A stretch of DNA of 64,000 nucleotides, taken from contig WSYJ01000099.1 of the NCBI GenBank assembly GCA_020186115.1, positions 806,001-870,000 of the forward strand, given 5' to 3'. Positions 1 through 9,524 of this stretch are shown here, in pieces. Each line of letters begins with the position of its first letter. Positions within the stretch are counted from its first letter, which is position 1. Position numbers and translations under genes: made by a program. Source of the DNA: Histomonas meleagridis (Eukaryota > Parabasalia > Tritrichomonadida > Dientamoebidae). The notes beneath the pieces were generated by a model, which saw only the letters and a program-made list of their open reading frames with translations, ran no database searches and was not told the origin of the DNA.

Positions 1-497
1 CGGAGTGCTTTTAACTTGAATAAATGGGCTAACTCGCCAAGGTCTTCTATCTTATTTCTACCTAAAGATAAAAGCTTAAGCTTTGGAAGAATTGGAAAAC
101 CTTCAATTTTTTTGATTTGATTATTAAACAATGAAAGTTCTTCAAGTTCAACAAGAGTTTCTAGCCCATCAAAACTTGAAATCTGATTGAAAGAAAGATC
201 AAGTTTTTTAAGTGTTACCAATGTTGTTAAATTTTCAATTTTTGTAATTAAATTATTGGACAAATTTAATTCCTGCAAACTGGTATAACATTGCAAATTA
301 TCAATTTTTCTTATATGCATGTATGAAAGACGAAGAACTTTGATATCAGGAGGAGAAAGAGAAATGATTCCATTCCCATTTTTTTCTGATTCTTCAAGTC
401 TTTCTCTTTCTGATTCTGTTAGGCCATTTCTTGCACCAATTTGAAGTAATGTTTCATTTATAACGACTGGTTTTGGGTCTGAAAATTCCTCGTTCAT
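1..497 (-). CDS. DRC3: DRC3/LRRC48-like leucine-rich repeat protein of the dynein regulatory complex (3' end outside window)
   Basis: The visible 165 residues are the N-terminal part; the gene runs off the left edge. After an acidic leader (from MNEEFSDPKP) come at least four SDS22-type leucine-rich repeats. The blocks LDLSFNQISSFDGLETL and LSLFNNQIKKIEGF, then LSLGRNKIEDL, follow the order and spacing of the LRR block of DRC3 (LRRC48), a nexin-dynein regulatory complex subunit of motile flagella. This fits a flagellate. The ATG at 495-497 is the only in-frame ATG after the upstream stop at 573-575. A Myb/M3-like motif lies 15 bases before it. Another axonemal SDS22-type LRR protein is the main alternative, because the C-terminal coiled coil of DRC3 cannot be seen here. 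Confidence 0.8.
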   Translation of the reverse strand, partial: MNEEFSDPKPVVINETLLQIGARNGLTESERERLEESEKNGNGIISLSPPDIKVLRLSYMHIRKIDNLQCYTSLQELNLSNNLITKIENLTTLVTLKKLDLSFNQISSFDGLETLVELEELSLFNNQIKKIEGFPILPKLKLLSLGRNKIEDLGELAHLFKLKAL

Positions 498-510
498 TTG
501 TTTTAGCGAA

Positions 511-523
511 TTTAACCGTCGTT
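511..523. promoter_or_regulatory. 13-bp Myb/M3-like promoter motif of DRC3
   Basis: TTTAACCGTCGTT on the + strand. On the gene strand it contains GACGGTTA, which fits the degenerate M3 element known from Trichomonas vaginalis core promoters (bound by a Myb factor). It sits about 15 bases before the DRC3 ATG. The same 13 bases occur before the kinesin-2 gene at 39183-39195. Function is inferred. Confidence 0.45.
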
Positions 524-723
524 GTACATTCTTCAAAATTTGTTTAAACACAAATTCTAAGCAAACAGAAGATTACTTAGTTTAAATGATTTTAAAAGGC
601 AATTTTGGCCATGCTTGGGTGTATATTAATGAAGAATATACTTTCAAACCAACAAAAAAATTTTTTGCATTCATATTAATATAAAAATTACAATAAAATA
701 TTAAACAAAGTAAAAATGTTTGT

Positions 724-2322
724 TTATTTATTTTTATTTTTTAACATATAGCGATTAAAAAAGATGTTTTTAACCATTTTGATTGTATATATAACGCGTG
801 CTCTCAAAAGAAGTGCAAGTACCAAAAAGCATAAAGAAATAGTTATAGTATCATATGAATCTGTTAAAACTTTTACAAAATATTCTGTATTTGTTCTGTC
901 TGCCATGAAAACAAATCTAAATAAGCATTCAACAAAAATAATAAATTTCAGAATTTTTGCAAAAAATGTTATTTTAGGATTGATTTGTATTGCTTTTGAT
1001 ATATAATCAAATGCCATCTGGATATTTTTATGATAATAAATTGCCATAGCGAAAGAACTTTCATAATGAATATCTGCTTTAGTTTTATGATAATCATAAA
1101 CGGTTTTATATTGAAAATCAGGAGCCGTTAAATTAACGTATTCTTCGATTTGAGTGTTATTTAACTTCAGGAAATTGGATAACAAAGCAGCCTTTTTAAT
1201 TGATTCAACATTTCCTACGTAAGACAACAATAAATATATCTTATACGCATATAAGTAGTCTCTTTCTATTTCTGCATTTTTGGCAATTCTTTTCATTTCA
1301 TCAAATATTACCAAATTTTGAGAATAATTAAAAAGAATGGAATATGCCTTCTTTTTACTTCGCATTGTTCCGATTCCATTAAGTTTCATATAAGCCCTTT
1401 CTACAGGAGAAATATTTTTTTCCTTTAAAAATTTATACTTTTTCCTTTGCGTGATGTTATTCCTGATGACATAATCCAAAAGTGCTTGAGAAAAATTACT
1501 ATCAAATGAAATATTAAAGAACTCTTCAGACTTTTCTTTATCCCCAATTTCTTCAAAATACTTAGATAAAACATATGAACAAATTGGATCATTAATGTTA
1601 TTGATTTCAGATATGTTGAATTTAGTGAGATTTTTCTCTACATATTTACCTGTAATAAAGAAATACATAGAAGGACATTGATTAGCATATCGAGCATTGA
1701 TAAAATGAGAAATATTGTTGGATGATTTGAATAATAAATTTTTTGAACGATTACTTAAATCGATCATTTCATGAAGAAAATACAATGACCCATGATCGTA
1801 TTCTGATTCTATTGTGTTTAATAGAGGGAATATGTCAAAAAATGCATTTTTAAAATTACGAGAATAGTGGATTCCAAATCTAGAATGAAAAGATAGGTGA
1901 AAACTACTGTATATTGATTCATTATTTAAAGTTTCAAATGATTTTGTTATGTTTGGTTTACATCCAATTCCAAAATAATCAAAAAAAGAAAGCATTTCTT
2001 TTGATTGCTGATGATTTTTATTTGCACCTTCAATCAGATATTGCCAAGAAATAGTGTCATTCATGCTTTGATCGAATAATCCAAGATAATGAATAATTGC
2101 ATAGAAAAAAGATGCATCCGGATTTCCATTATCTGCAATTTGTTTTAGTGTATTTATAGCGAAACTTCTATCAGTATTATGTTTTAAATTTTTCTTTATC
2201 TTTAATAATTCATTTGAAATTTTTGGAAATGAAAAGTAATCTCTGATAAAAGAATCATTATTTCTTATATAGTATTTAGGTAAAATTCGATTATAAATTG
2301 CTATAATAACAGGAAAAAACAT
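724..2322 (-). CDS. Sel1-repeat membrane protein, SEL1L/Hrd3-like
   Basis: A 532-residue protein with scattered Sel1/TPR-type alpha repeats. Recognisable ones are around residues 60-130 (NGNPDASFFYAIIHYLG, then WQYLIEGANKNHQQSKEML and DYFGIGCKPNITKSFE). Two hydrophobic segments close to the C-terminus (about 445-475 and 488-510) are followed by a basic tail. Sel1 repeats followed by a C-terminal membrane anchor resemble SEL1L/Hrd3, the adaptor of the Hrd1 ubiquitin ligase in ER-associated degradation. The N-terminus is only weakly hydrophobic, so a signal peptide is uncertain. The start is the first ATG; an AACGGTCA Myb-like motif lies 11 bases upstream. The stop overlaps TAAA. Any other Sel1-repeat membrane protein remains possible. 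Confidence 0.55.
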   Translation of the reverse strand: MFFPVIIAIYNRILPKYYIRNNDSFIRDYFSFPKISNELLKIKKNLKHNTDRSFAINTLKQIADNGNPDASFFYAIIHYLGLFDQSMNDTISWQYLIEGANKNHQQSKEMLSFFDYFGIGCKPNITKSFETLNNESIYSSFHLSFHSRFGIHYSRNFKNAFFDIFPLLNTIESEYDHGSLYFLHEMIDLSNRSKNLLFKSSNNISHFINARYANQCPSMYFFITGKYVEKNLTKFNISEINNINDPICSYVLSKYFEEIGDKEKSEEFFNISFDSNFSQALLDYVIRNNITQRKKYKFLKEKNISPVERAYMKLNGIGTMRSKKKAYSILFNYSQNLVIFDEMKRIAKNAEIERDYLYAYKIYLLLSYVGNVESIKKAALLSNFLKLNNTQIEEYVNLTAPDFQYKTVYDYHKTKADIHYESSFAMAIYYHKNIQMAFDYISKAIQINPKITFFAKILKFIIFVECLFRFVFMADRTNTEYFVKVLTDSYDTITISLCFLVLALLLRARVIYTIKMVKNIFFNRYMLKNKNK

Positions 2323-2332
2323 TTATTCTTTT

Positions 2333-2340
2333 GACCGTTT
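2333..2340 (-). promoter_or_regulatory. Myb/M3-like motif upstream of the Sel1-repeat gene
   Basis: AACGGTCA read on the minus strand, 11 bases before the ATG at 2322. It matches seven of eight positions of the T. vaginalis M3 consensus. Function is inferred from position only. Confidence 0.3.
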
Positions 2341-2579
2341 ATTTTGCCTACCAAGACTGCAATCTTCGTTAAAACTAATTTTTTTCAACTAATAATTAAT
2401 ATTTTTGAATTTTATATATATGTCAATCTTCATCACAATACCAGCTGGTTTGATTATTCTACAAAATATCATTTTTTATGATGATTGATCAATTATTAAA
2501 TTTTTGAAATAAAAGCTTAAATATTATGTTAACCAAATATTTCTAAATCCACAACACATATAAATTTCAAACATACTAG

Positions 2580-3272
2580 AGTTACATTATAATTTATTTA
2601 AGTAACCAAATCCTGTCTGTGATTGAATTTTTATCGATACCATTAGTCGATCTTCTCAAGAAGCTTTTACTTAAAGATCCCGAAAAGCGTTTAACACTTG
2701 AAGGGATCAAAGAGCACATCTGGTTCAGTCAATGTGAGTATAATGTCATTGAGCAATTTAAGGCCAATTACGATTCACAAAGTAATGTCATCGACAAAGA
2801 AATTGTACAAAAAATGTCGGAAGATGGTGTCGACTGCAGTTTATTCAACGAAACATTAAATGAAATCGACGAAAGCAACGAATATTTGATATTATACAAA
2901 CAATTACTAAGGCAAAAGATGACGGACTCAATGAACGACTTAACTGCGCAGCTCGTCAGCTACAAAAGGCAAATGCCGCAAAGAAGGCTCTTGTTTTCTA
3001 ACGCAAGCAATAGTAATAACAACGCGAAGAACATTCGCGGCTCGATGCTATCAGATAAAAGCGCCGGCTTGCTCGGATTCCCTTCAGCAAATCCGCAGCA
3101 GCAGCAAATGAAGGAAATGTTCCCCGGATCGCTGAGCCCACCGCGAATGGTGAAGACTTTGCCACTACAGAGCCACGTGACTGCGCCGCCAAGAAGGTTG
3201 TCGAGGCCGGTGGCGGTGAGAAGGCCTATAAGTGGAATGCCGGACTTAATGCACAAAAGTCAAGAAATGTAA
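2580..3272 (+). pseudogene. 3' fragment of a protein kinase gene (end of kinase domain plus C-terminal tail)
   Basis: The frame is open from the stop at 2577-2579 but has no ATG before residue ~67. It begins inside the last helices of a Ser/Thr kinase domain: LVDLLKKLLLKDPEKRLTLEGIKEHIWF is the usual subdomain X-XI end of CAMK/AMPK-type kinases. A 180-residue Ser/Asn/Pro-rich tail ending in RRLSRPVAVRRPISG follows, a type of basic tail I associate with trichomonad kinases (recollection, not checked). The ATP-binding and catalytic loops (GxGxxG, VAIK, HRD, DFG) are absent, and the bases upstream are AT-rich with no kinase sequence and no trichomonad-type 3' splice motif. A 5'-truncated pseudogene is the simplest reading; a distant 5' exon cannot be excluded. 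Base composition is GC-richer than the surroundings. Confidence 0.7.
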
Positions 3273-3644
3273 AGTAAATTAATGTATTCTTTAAACGTTT
3301 ATAAGCATTAGGAAACGAAATAAATGTTGTTACTTAGTAAATGTTGTTGTGCAAAACATTATCAACTTTGCATTCATTGTATTGGTGATTATATAGTTTG
3401 AAAATGCGATGAAACGATTAGATAAATTAATTAATTGAGATGGGGAATCGTATGTATCGATCTTGTTACGTTAGGTGTTGAAATGGTAGAGTAGCCAATT
3501 TTGAATTTCAACGCATCTAAAAAGATCTTGCTTTAATAGTTTTTAAAAAAATTTAGTACAATGCTTTCATTTATTTATGCTTTAAAAATTTCTTTCTATG
3601 ATTACTGTACAGTTTTTATTAGAATTTAAGAGTAAAATTGATCT
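3273..3644. other. intergenic, no gene seen
   Basis: 372 AT-rich bases between the kinase fragment and the end of the BspA-like gene. It contains a short imperfect repeat (taaatgttgtt twice near 3320-3350) and no open frame of note. Confidence 0.6.
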
Positions 3645-5126
3645 TTAAAATAAAATTAGCATGAGAAAAGAAGAAATACTTACACCAAATACAAGTGCTT
3701 TTGTTATTGAAGAAGACTTTGGCTGAAATGAATTTGATGAAGTATTTGATTGTGTGTATGATTTGGAATATATGTTAGAATTTGTTTTTGTTGAAGAGAA
3801 TGTATGTGTTGGGGAAAATGTATATATTTGGGAAAATGTATTCGATTTTGTAAATGATTTTGTTGGCCACGGATTACAATTTTCTATTGTTGTTCCAATT
3901 GATACATTAAGTTTACCAAATGTTGTTGAATTATAAGTCTCTAATGTCATTACGCATTTTATAGGAGAACCTTTAAATGCATCTTTATTAACATTAGGTT
4001 CTGAGTGACCATAATAATAAACACAAGTAAGAGAAATACAATTTACAAATGCTTGACTTTCAATTGATTTTACACTTCCACTTATTATAACTACTGATAA
4101 ATTAGTGCAATTTTCAAAGGTATTATCACTAATCAAAGTCAATGAATTTGGAATTTCAATTTTTTTAAGAGATACACATAAACAAAATGCGCAATAATCA
4201 ATTCTAGTTAAGTTGTTTCCAAAAATAACATTTGTCAATTTACCACAACTAGCAAATGCATTCTCTCCAATTACATGAAGTGAATTTGGTAATTTAATTT
4301 CTTTAAGTGAAATACAAAGAGAAAATGAATATGAACCAATTTCTGTTAAATTTTCATTAAAAATTACTTCTGATAATTTACTGCAACCTGGAAATGCATG
4401 ACTTCCAATTATAGAAAATGATTTAGGGAATATAATTCTTTTAAGTAAATAGCATTCAAGAAAGGCATATTTAGAAATTTTGGTAAGCTTTTCTCCAAAA
4501 ATAACTTCTGTTAATATCCGACATTTTTCAAATGCAGATTCTTCAATTATAAAAATTGAATTTGGTAATTTAATCTTTTCAAGTGAAAAGCATTCATAAA
4601 ATGTATATTTGTTAATTACTGTTATATTTTCTCCTAAAATAACGTTTGATAATTTTGAGCAAAAAGAAAATGTATATTCCTCAATAGTAGTTACCGAATT
4701 TGATAAATTAATGCTTTCAAGTAATGAACATCGACCGAATGCGTTTTTCTTGATTTTGATTAATTTTTCATTAAAAATAACTTTTGATAATTTTGTGCAT
4801 TGATAAAATGCATATTTAGCAACAATAGTAACATTTCCACCAAAGATAACACTTGATAATTTTGTGCATTGATAAAATGCTGAACTACCAATTGAAGTAA
4901 CTGAATTTCCAATTTTAACAGAGGCTAAATTAGTCCAACCTTTAAATTCATCAGAAGGTATTTCAATAACTCCATCAGCAATAACCAAAAATAATGCCTC
5001 TGTTTTATATTGTTTTGCTTTTTCAAAATCTTTTTGTGTTTGTATTGTAAGTGTTTTTGTATTATTATCAAATATATCAATTTGAAATGCTCGAATTATA
5101 AGATTGCAAAATATAAGAGAAATCAT
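3645..5126 (-). CDS. BspA-like leucine-rich repeat surface protein
   Basis: A 493-residue protein with a hydrophobic N-terminus (MISLIFCNLIIRAF) that can act as a signal peptide. From about residue 55 to 390 it carries around 14 tandem 23-residue LRR_5 (BspA/TpLRR) repeats of the form CxxLxxVIFGxNLTxIxxxAFxxC. A Ser/Thr/Asn-rich stalk (residues 410-465) follows, then a C-terminal hydrophobic segment (ALVFGVSISSFLMLILF) with almost no tail, suiting a membrane or lipid anchor. Trichomonads carry very large families of such proteins, some shown to be on the cell surface and proposed in adhesion. A TCATTT initiator-like motif precedes the ATG by about 27 bases; the stop overlaps TAAA. The particular ligand is unknown. 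Confidence 0.9.
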   Translation of the reverse strand: MISLIFCNLIIRAFQIDIFDNNTKTLTIQTQKDFEKAKQYKTEALFLVIADGVIEIPSDEFKGWTNLASVKIGNSVTSIGSSAFYQCTKLSSVIFGGNVTIVAKYAFYQCTKLSKVIFNEKLIKIKKNAFGRCSLLESINLSNSVTTIEEYTFSFCSKLSNVILGENITVINKYTFYECFSLEKIKLPNSIFIIEESAFEKCRILTEVIFGEKLTKISKYAFLECYLLKRIIFPKSFSIIGSHAFPGCSKLSEVIFNENLTEIGSYSFSLCISLKEIKLPNSLHVIGENAFASCGKLTNVIFGNNLTRIDYCAFCLCVSLKKIEIPNSLTLISDNTFENCTNLSVVIISGSVKSIESQAFVNCISLTCVYYYGHSEPNVNKDAFKGSPIKCVMTLETYNSTTFGKLNVSIGTTIENCNPWPTKSFTKSNTFSQIYTFSPTHTFSSTKTNSNIYSKSYTQSNTSSNSFQPKSSSITKALVFGVSISSFLMLILF

Positions 5127-5451
5127 TTATATTTATAATAAAACATAAATGAATATGAATTGTATAAAAAATAAGACACAAAACTAAATTAAATTATATT
5201 AAGACATTAAAAATAAGTTCAGTCAGAATTTTCCCATTATTTATATTCTACACATCTTGAGCATGCGCTTTTTTATGTACTTTAATATATATACTTCAGA
5301 AAAAATGAAAAAATTGGACTCGCATTTTGTTAATTTTCAACCAGCAGCCTTTTAAATAAAATAAAAGGATAAATACAATATGTAATTAAAAACGATTTAG
5401 GAAAATAATATTTATATACTTCATACAAAAACAATTTATTTTTAAATGTAA
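5127..5451. other. intergenic, no gene seen
   Basis: 325 AT-rich bases between the start of the BspA-like gene and the end of the broken coiled-coil gene. Nothing recognisable beyond the presumed promoter. Confidence 0.6.
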
Positions 5452-6215
5452 CTATGAAATTGAAGACTTGATTACAGGATCATGATAAATATCTTCTTTG
5501 ATCTGTTCTTCCAATAACTTTTTTGATTTTTTGAGAATTTTAATTACGTTGTTTGCTTCTTCAAAGGAGAAAAATTGCTTTGGTTCATATATTCTTGTAT
5601 ATGTATTATGTTTTGTTTGTTCATGTCTTCTTTTTGGTTCAGTGCTTTTGCATTTTAAGTAAGAAAACATTTCTTGATCTTCTTTTTGGGTGATGGAATC
5701 AAATGGTTTGTTTTTACTTTTTTCAACTTTGAGAATTTCTTCAATTTCATTAATGCTGCGATGGATTTCCATTGTTTGCGTGTTTTTGAAGTTTTCAATA
5801 TGATGTTTTATCAAAGTTCTATTTTTTTTTAACTTCTTTAAGGAGTTCTTTGCATTGATCTTTTATCACAACCAATCGTTTTCTGTCTCTTCTTCGTTTT
5901 TCTAATAATAAATTTTTTTTCATTTGAGAATGTTTTACAATTTTCGCAAACATCTTGAATTATTGATAAAAGATAAACTTGTTGATGACTAATTTTTGAA
6001 TATTCTTTGAATGGCTTTTGTATAACTGTTGATAAAATTCCCATGCTTTTTTTGTAAAAATCATTCCAGCCACTTATCTCTTTTTTAATTATATGATATT
6101 TCTCTTGTAGCTCTCGTAATTCATTTGATAGCTTTGCCACTTGTTGTTGCTTACTGTCAATTTCTTTTTTATCTTCTTTGTTTTGTGGGTTTTCTTCTAT
6201 TTGCTGTGGTTCCAT
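5452..6215 (-). pseudogene. coiled-coil protein gene interrupted by two +1 frameshifts
   Basis: The start is ATG 6215 (MEPQQIEENPQ). The first frame reads a charged coiled coil up to about residue 85 (LLSIIQDV). Coding character then moves to the next frame (AKIVKHSQMKKN, then EKRRRDRKRL), which ends at a TAG in A9-TAG (5822-5830 plus flank). It moves again to a third frame (NRTLIKHHIENF) that continues for 120 codons to the stop at 5452. Both changes are of +1 type. Together the three parts would give a helical protein of roughly 250 residues. I do not recognise a family. It lies 38 bp from a transposon end, consistent with decay. Sequencing error in homopolymers or programmed shifting are alternatives. 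Confidence 0.6.
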
Positions 6216-6253
6216 TGTCTTAACGTCTTTTTATCTATTGGTTGTTTCCAATA

Positions 6254-6307
6254 CAGCCCCAGGATAAACCAGCTGGTACACAAGAAAAACCCCTGGTACA
6301 CCAATTT
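6254..6307 (+). repeat. left terminal inverted repeat of the pogo-like element
   Basis: Pairs imperfectly with 7946-7998. It contains two internal GGTACAC copies, as does the partner, which may be transposase binding sites (inference). Confidence 0.85.
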
Positions 6308-6482
6308 GAATATGCTTAAAATCAAGGAAAACGATAAAAAAATAATTCTATTAAAATTAAAATCTTATGTTATCAATTTCATTGCATATAACATAAATTA
6401 TGTGTTATGTGTCAAATAACAAAAATTGAGAGAAAAAAGCTAGCTGCAATTGAAATTTGAATGAAACAATATGAAGTTTTAA

Positions 6483-7873
6483 ATGGATCTTCATCCGTTA
6501 CAAAGATTAAAGGGGCCACACACACTTGTTGATCTTAACATTTATTGCATCAAGGAAGAATATAGGGGGTTCGTAGACAGAATGATTAATTCAATGGACT
6601 TTATTCAAGCAGAAAGTGAACGCGAACAGGTTATTATTATGTATAATATAATTCAAGAAAACGAAATACCGATTGGGATTAAAACCAAAGCGAACTTTTT
6701 TAACATAGGTAAAAGTACAATACAGCATCACCTAATGCAATCAAATAATGAACAAATTTTAATCGGACGGCCCCCTTTACTAACACCAGAAGAACACGAA
6801 GATGTAAAGAAATATATTCAGCAAGGTGTAGAAGAACATTATCCAGAAAAATTATCTAGCAATTAGAAAATTTTATTTACGATATATATGGTAAATCACT
6901 TGAACTTGATTCAATTCGGTATTATATAAATAACAATCCTGATTTCAGAGTTGTACATGGTTCACCACTTGAAAGTTTACGTTCATTTTCTACAGAAATA
7001 GAAATTGATAATTATTTTAATGATCTCAAAGAGTTATTTAGTTTTAATATACAATCAAAGTTTGTGTTAAATATCGATGAAGTTGGATTTAATGAATATT
7101 ATGATACAAAATCAATAAAATGTATTGTTCCACAAAATTACGTCGGTAACTCAATCTACTTTGCAGCTGATCGAAATTCATCACATTCAACAATGCTTGC
7201 AGGTATTGCAGCAGATTGATCTTCTTTAATCCCATTAATTATTTTGAAAAGAGATACTTTTGAACTTGAACTTTACGATTTTGGATATATATCGAATAAA
7301 TTAATGTTAGCACATTCTGATAGTGGCTACATTAACGAACGCTTATTTAACAAATGGGCAAAAGATGTATTTTTTGAGGAAGTTCGGATGAAAAGAAATA
7401 TATGCAACTATCCTGATCCAACAGTTTTAATATTTGATAATCTTCATGCACATACATCTGATGATTTTGTCGCAGAATGTCAAGAAGAACAAAACATTAT
7501 CATTAAACCCATTCCGCTCCACACCAGCGATCAAATACAACCATTAGATCTGGGTATCTCTAAAAATTTAAAACATTATGTTCGATCATTTTCACCGCCA
7601 AGAGAACTGAATAAGCAAACGCAGAAGATCATGCAAATATACGATGCATATAGTACAGCGACATGTCCAAAATATGTTGTAGGTGCATTTAGAGTTGCAG
7701 GAATTATATCGCATCATAACGAAAAACTTGATTGTCTCAATGCTACTGTCAATACAGAATATGCAGAACATGTTCGGCATTTTCAACAAGAATCATCCTG
7801 CATAATGAAAGATGATAAAAAACGTTTTCACATGTTCAGATTAACTAATTTTAATGAAAAAAAATTATTCTAA
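6483..7873 (+). pseudogene. pogo/Jerky-type DDE_1 transposase, frameshifted and with an internal stop
   Basis: The first part (ATG 6483 to 6866, 127 codons) holds a helix-turn-helix region (FFNIGKSTIQHHL, then GRPPLLTPEEHEDV) typical of the N-terminus. The frame then shifts near 6860. The second part contains the first catalytic Asp in VLNIDEVGFNEY and is cut by TGA at 7217-7219. The third part has the second Asp in LIFDNLHAHT and the third in QIQPLDLGISKNLK, which is the DDE_1 signature order. All three catalytic acids survive, yet the gene cannot give one protein without repair, so this copy is non-autonomous. TGA is a normal stop elsewhere in this window, so the internal TGA is a lesion. 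Confidence 0.88.
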
Positions 7874-7945
7874 TTTTTAATGTTATAAATTAAAATGTAA
7901 AATGAATATTATAAATAATAAAATAATTATATTATTTTATAAAAA

Positions 7946-7998
7946 AAATTGGTGTACCAGAAGTTTATCTAGCGTACCTAGGGTTTTTCCTGGGACTA
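7946..7998 (-). repeat. right terminal inverted repeat of the pogo-like element
   Basis: Reverse-complement partner of 6254-6307, followed by the TA duplication at 7999-8000. Confidence 0.85.
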
Positions 7999-8000
7999 TA

Positions 8001-8420
8001 TTATCATTTTATGGAAAACCGAATAGAAGGAAAAAAATCTGAATTTTAGATTCCATAAAACTGTTGGCAGTTTTTTCTTATTGTTGTGAACGCAGTTTTT
8101 TCGTCGGTTTTCTGAAACTCGGCCATCTTCTTAATGATGACGGGTATGAAAAATTTCAATGATAGAGTCACCGATTATGATCATCTCATTGAGGTAAAAA
8201 ATAAAATATAAATAAACTCAGATAGCCAAACCATGCAATGTAAGTTGGTATTTCTATTTAACTTTAAGTATTTTGATTATTTATCCAAGTAATAGTGATG
8301 TTGAACATTATGTTATTAACGTTCGTTTGTTTTGAACGGTTAGTTAACGTACAACTTGACAAAAAATGCCACTTATTCATTGATATTGTTGCCAACAGTG
8401 AAATTTCACTCAAAAAGTTT
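8001..8420. other. intergenic, with possible short relic ORF
   Basis: 420 bases. A 26-codon open frame from about 8136 (MMTGMKNFNDRVTDYDHL) looks protein-like but is too short to assign. AACGGTTA at 8335-8342 matches the M3/Myb-like consensus, and TCACT at 8406-8410 fits the initiator, both just before the chosen start of the DUF4419 gene. Confidence 0.45.
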
Positions 8421-9524
8421 ATGTTTGAGATTCATCGTTCTCAGGTAGAATTAACATTATTTTTCATGTTGGATCCAAAGAGTTCAGCAACAATTGTTCA
8501 AATTGAAGAACTTGAACCACCTACCGAAGGACTTCCTAAGTCAACAAAAGATGAAATAATCAAGATGTTAACAAAAAAGAATCGTTTTTATTGTACGTCC
8601 ATTGACCAAGATTATGTAAATTATGGAAATAATTCTGTTTTTCAAGGATTTATATCAGCCTACAAACGTCACTATCCGTTTACTCTTAGTCCTGACATCG
8701 TTTGGCTTTTAATTTTACAAGGATTTTCACGACACATTAACAATAATTCAGAAAAATTCAGGAGCAGTTTTGTTGACTTTCAAGGCAAAAAGGAACTTTG
8801 TGTAGATCGTACTGATCTCACACCAAGTACAGCCACAGTTGAAGATTGGATGAGTATCTTTTCTGAAATCAACGAAAAAATTTCTGATAATATACCACGA
8901 GATCTCATTGAAGGGATCACACCAAACTTTACGACCACTACACCAGTTTCACTCAGCACATGTCAATTAACGATAATGGCCACTTTCAAAAATTATTTTG
9001 ATTATTCATGCATGATGTGTTCTTGTGGAATTCCTTATGTAACTATTGAAGGCACGATTGGAGACTGGGAAAACCTTGAAGAGAAACTAAATTTCATTGA
9101 AAAATATGAAATGGAGTGGTGGACATCCAAACTTAAACCAGTGATAACAGAAATCATCAACACGAAGAAAGGGAAAGTCAACAAAGAATTCTGGAAAAAT
9201 ATGGTTCGCGTGAAGAACGGGCATGGTATTTATGATCCAGGATATTACGATGGCTGGTTCACAGTGTTTTTCCCATACGACAAAGATAATGAAAAGTTGA
9301 GTTTGGATAAGATATCGACTAGAGCAGAAATTGCAGAAGAAATTGTCGATATCCCATTCAAAATCAAGTTCCCCGACGGCGATAGTATGCCGATGAAAAT
9401 ATCCGCTGGCTTCGTCGGCCTTTCGCAAGACCCAAACACATTCCAACTGAAGCCTGAAATGGGATGGCTCATGACTCATGACGCAAAGGGGAAACGTTCG
9501 TTTGATAATGACTTTCGCTTATAG
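8421..9524 (+). CDS. DUF4419 domain protein
   Basis: 367 residues from the chosen ATG 8421 (MFEIHRSQVE). The frame is open from 8298, but an initiator-like TCACT at 8406 and the loss of similarity upstream favour 8421; ATG 8466 is another option. The DUF4419 signature runs through nearly the whole protein: LSPDIVWLLILQGFSRHINNN, later GIPYVTIEGTIGDWENL, then EWWTSKLKPVI, EFWKNMV and DGWFTVFFPYD. The family is found in bacteria, fungi and protists, and its activity is unknown. The C-terminus (GLSQDPNTFQLKPEMGWLM) matches the usual family end, so the gene looks complete. Confidence 0.85.
   Translation: MFEIHRSQVELTLFFMLDPKSSATIVQIEELEPPTEGLPKSTKDEIIKMLTKKNRFYCTSIDQDYVNYGNNSVFQGFISAYKRHYPFTLSPDIVWLLILQGFSRHINNNSEKFRSSFVDFQGKKELCVDRTDLTPSTATVEDWMSIFSEINEKISDNIPRDLIEGITPNFTTTTPVSLSTCQLTIMATFKNYFDYSCMMCSCGIPYVTIEGTIGDWENLEEKLNFIEKYEMEWWTSKLKPVITEIINTKKGKVNKEFWKNMVRVKNGHGIYDPGYYDGWFTVFFPYDKDNEKLSLDKISTRAEIAEEIVDIPFKIKFPDGDSMPMKISAGFVGLSQDPNTFQLKPEMGWLMTHDAKGKRSFDNDFRL

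Larger units (their letters stand above)
6254..7998 (+). mobile_element. Tc1/mariner-pogo-like DNA transposon, decayed
   Basis: A 1745-bp element with imperfect terminal inverted repeats of 53-54 bp (6254-6307 and 7946-7998). Both ends begin (C/T)AG(C/T)CCCAGG and share CTGGTACACCAATTT at the inner side. It is flanked by TA on each side (6252-6253, 7999-8000), the target duplication of Tc1/mariner elements. The single gene inside encodes a DDE_1-type (pogo/Jerky-like) transposase broken by one frameshift and one stop. The element lies between the start of a broken coiled-coil gene and the DUF4419 gene. Confidence 0.88.

Noticed and set aside
7217-7219. TGA inside the transposase read as tryptophan (variant code), together with the TGA near 58520
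   Set aside because: Several intact genes here end in TGA (for example 27691, 39004, 50285 and 53980), so TGA works as a stop. Both internal TGAs lie in decayed transposons that carry other lesions too.
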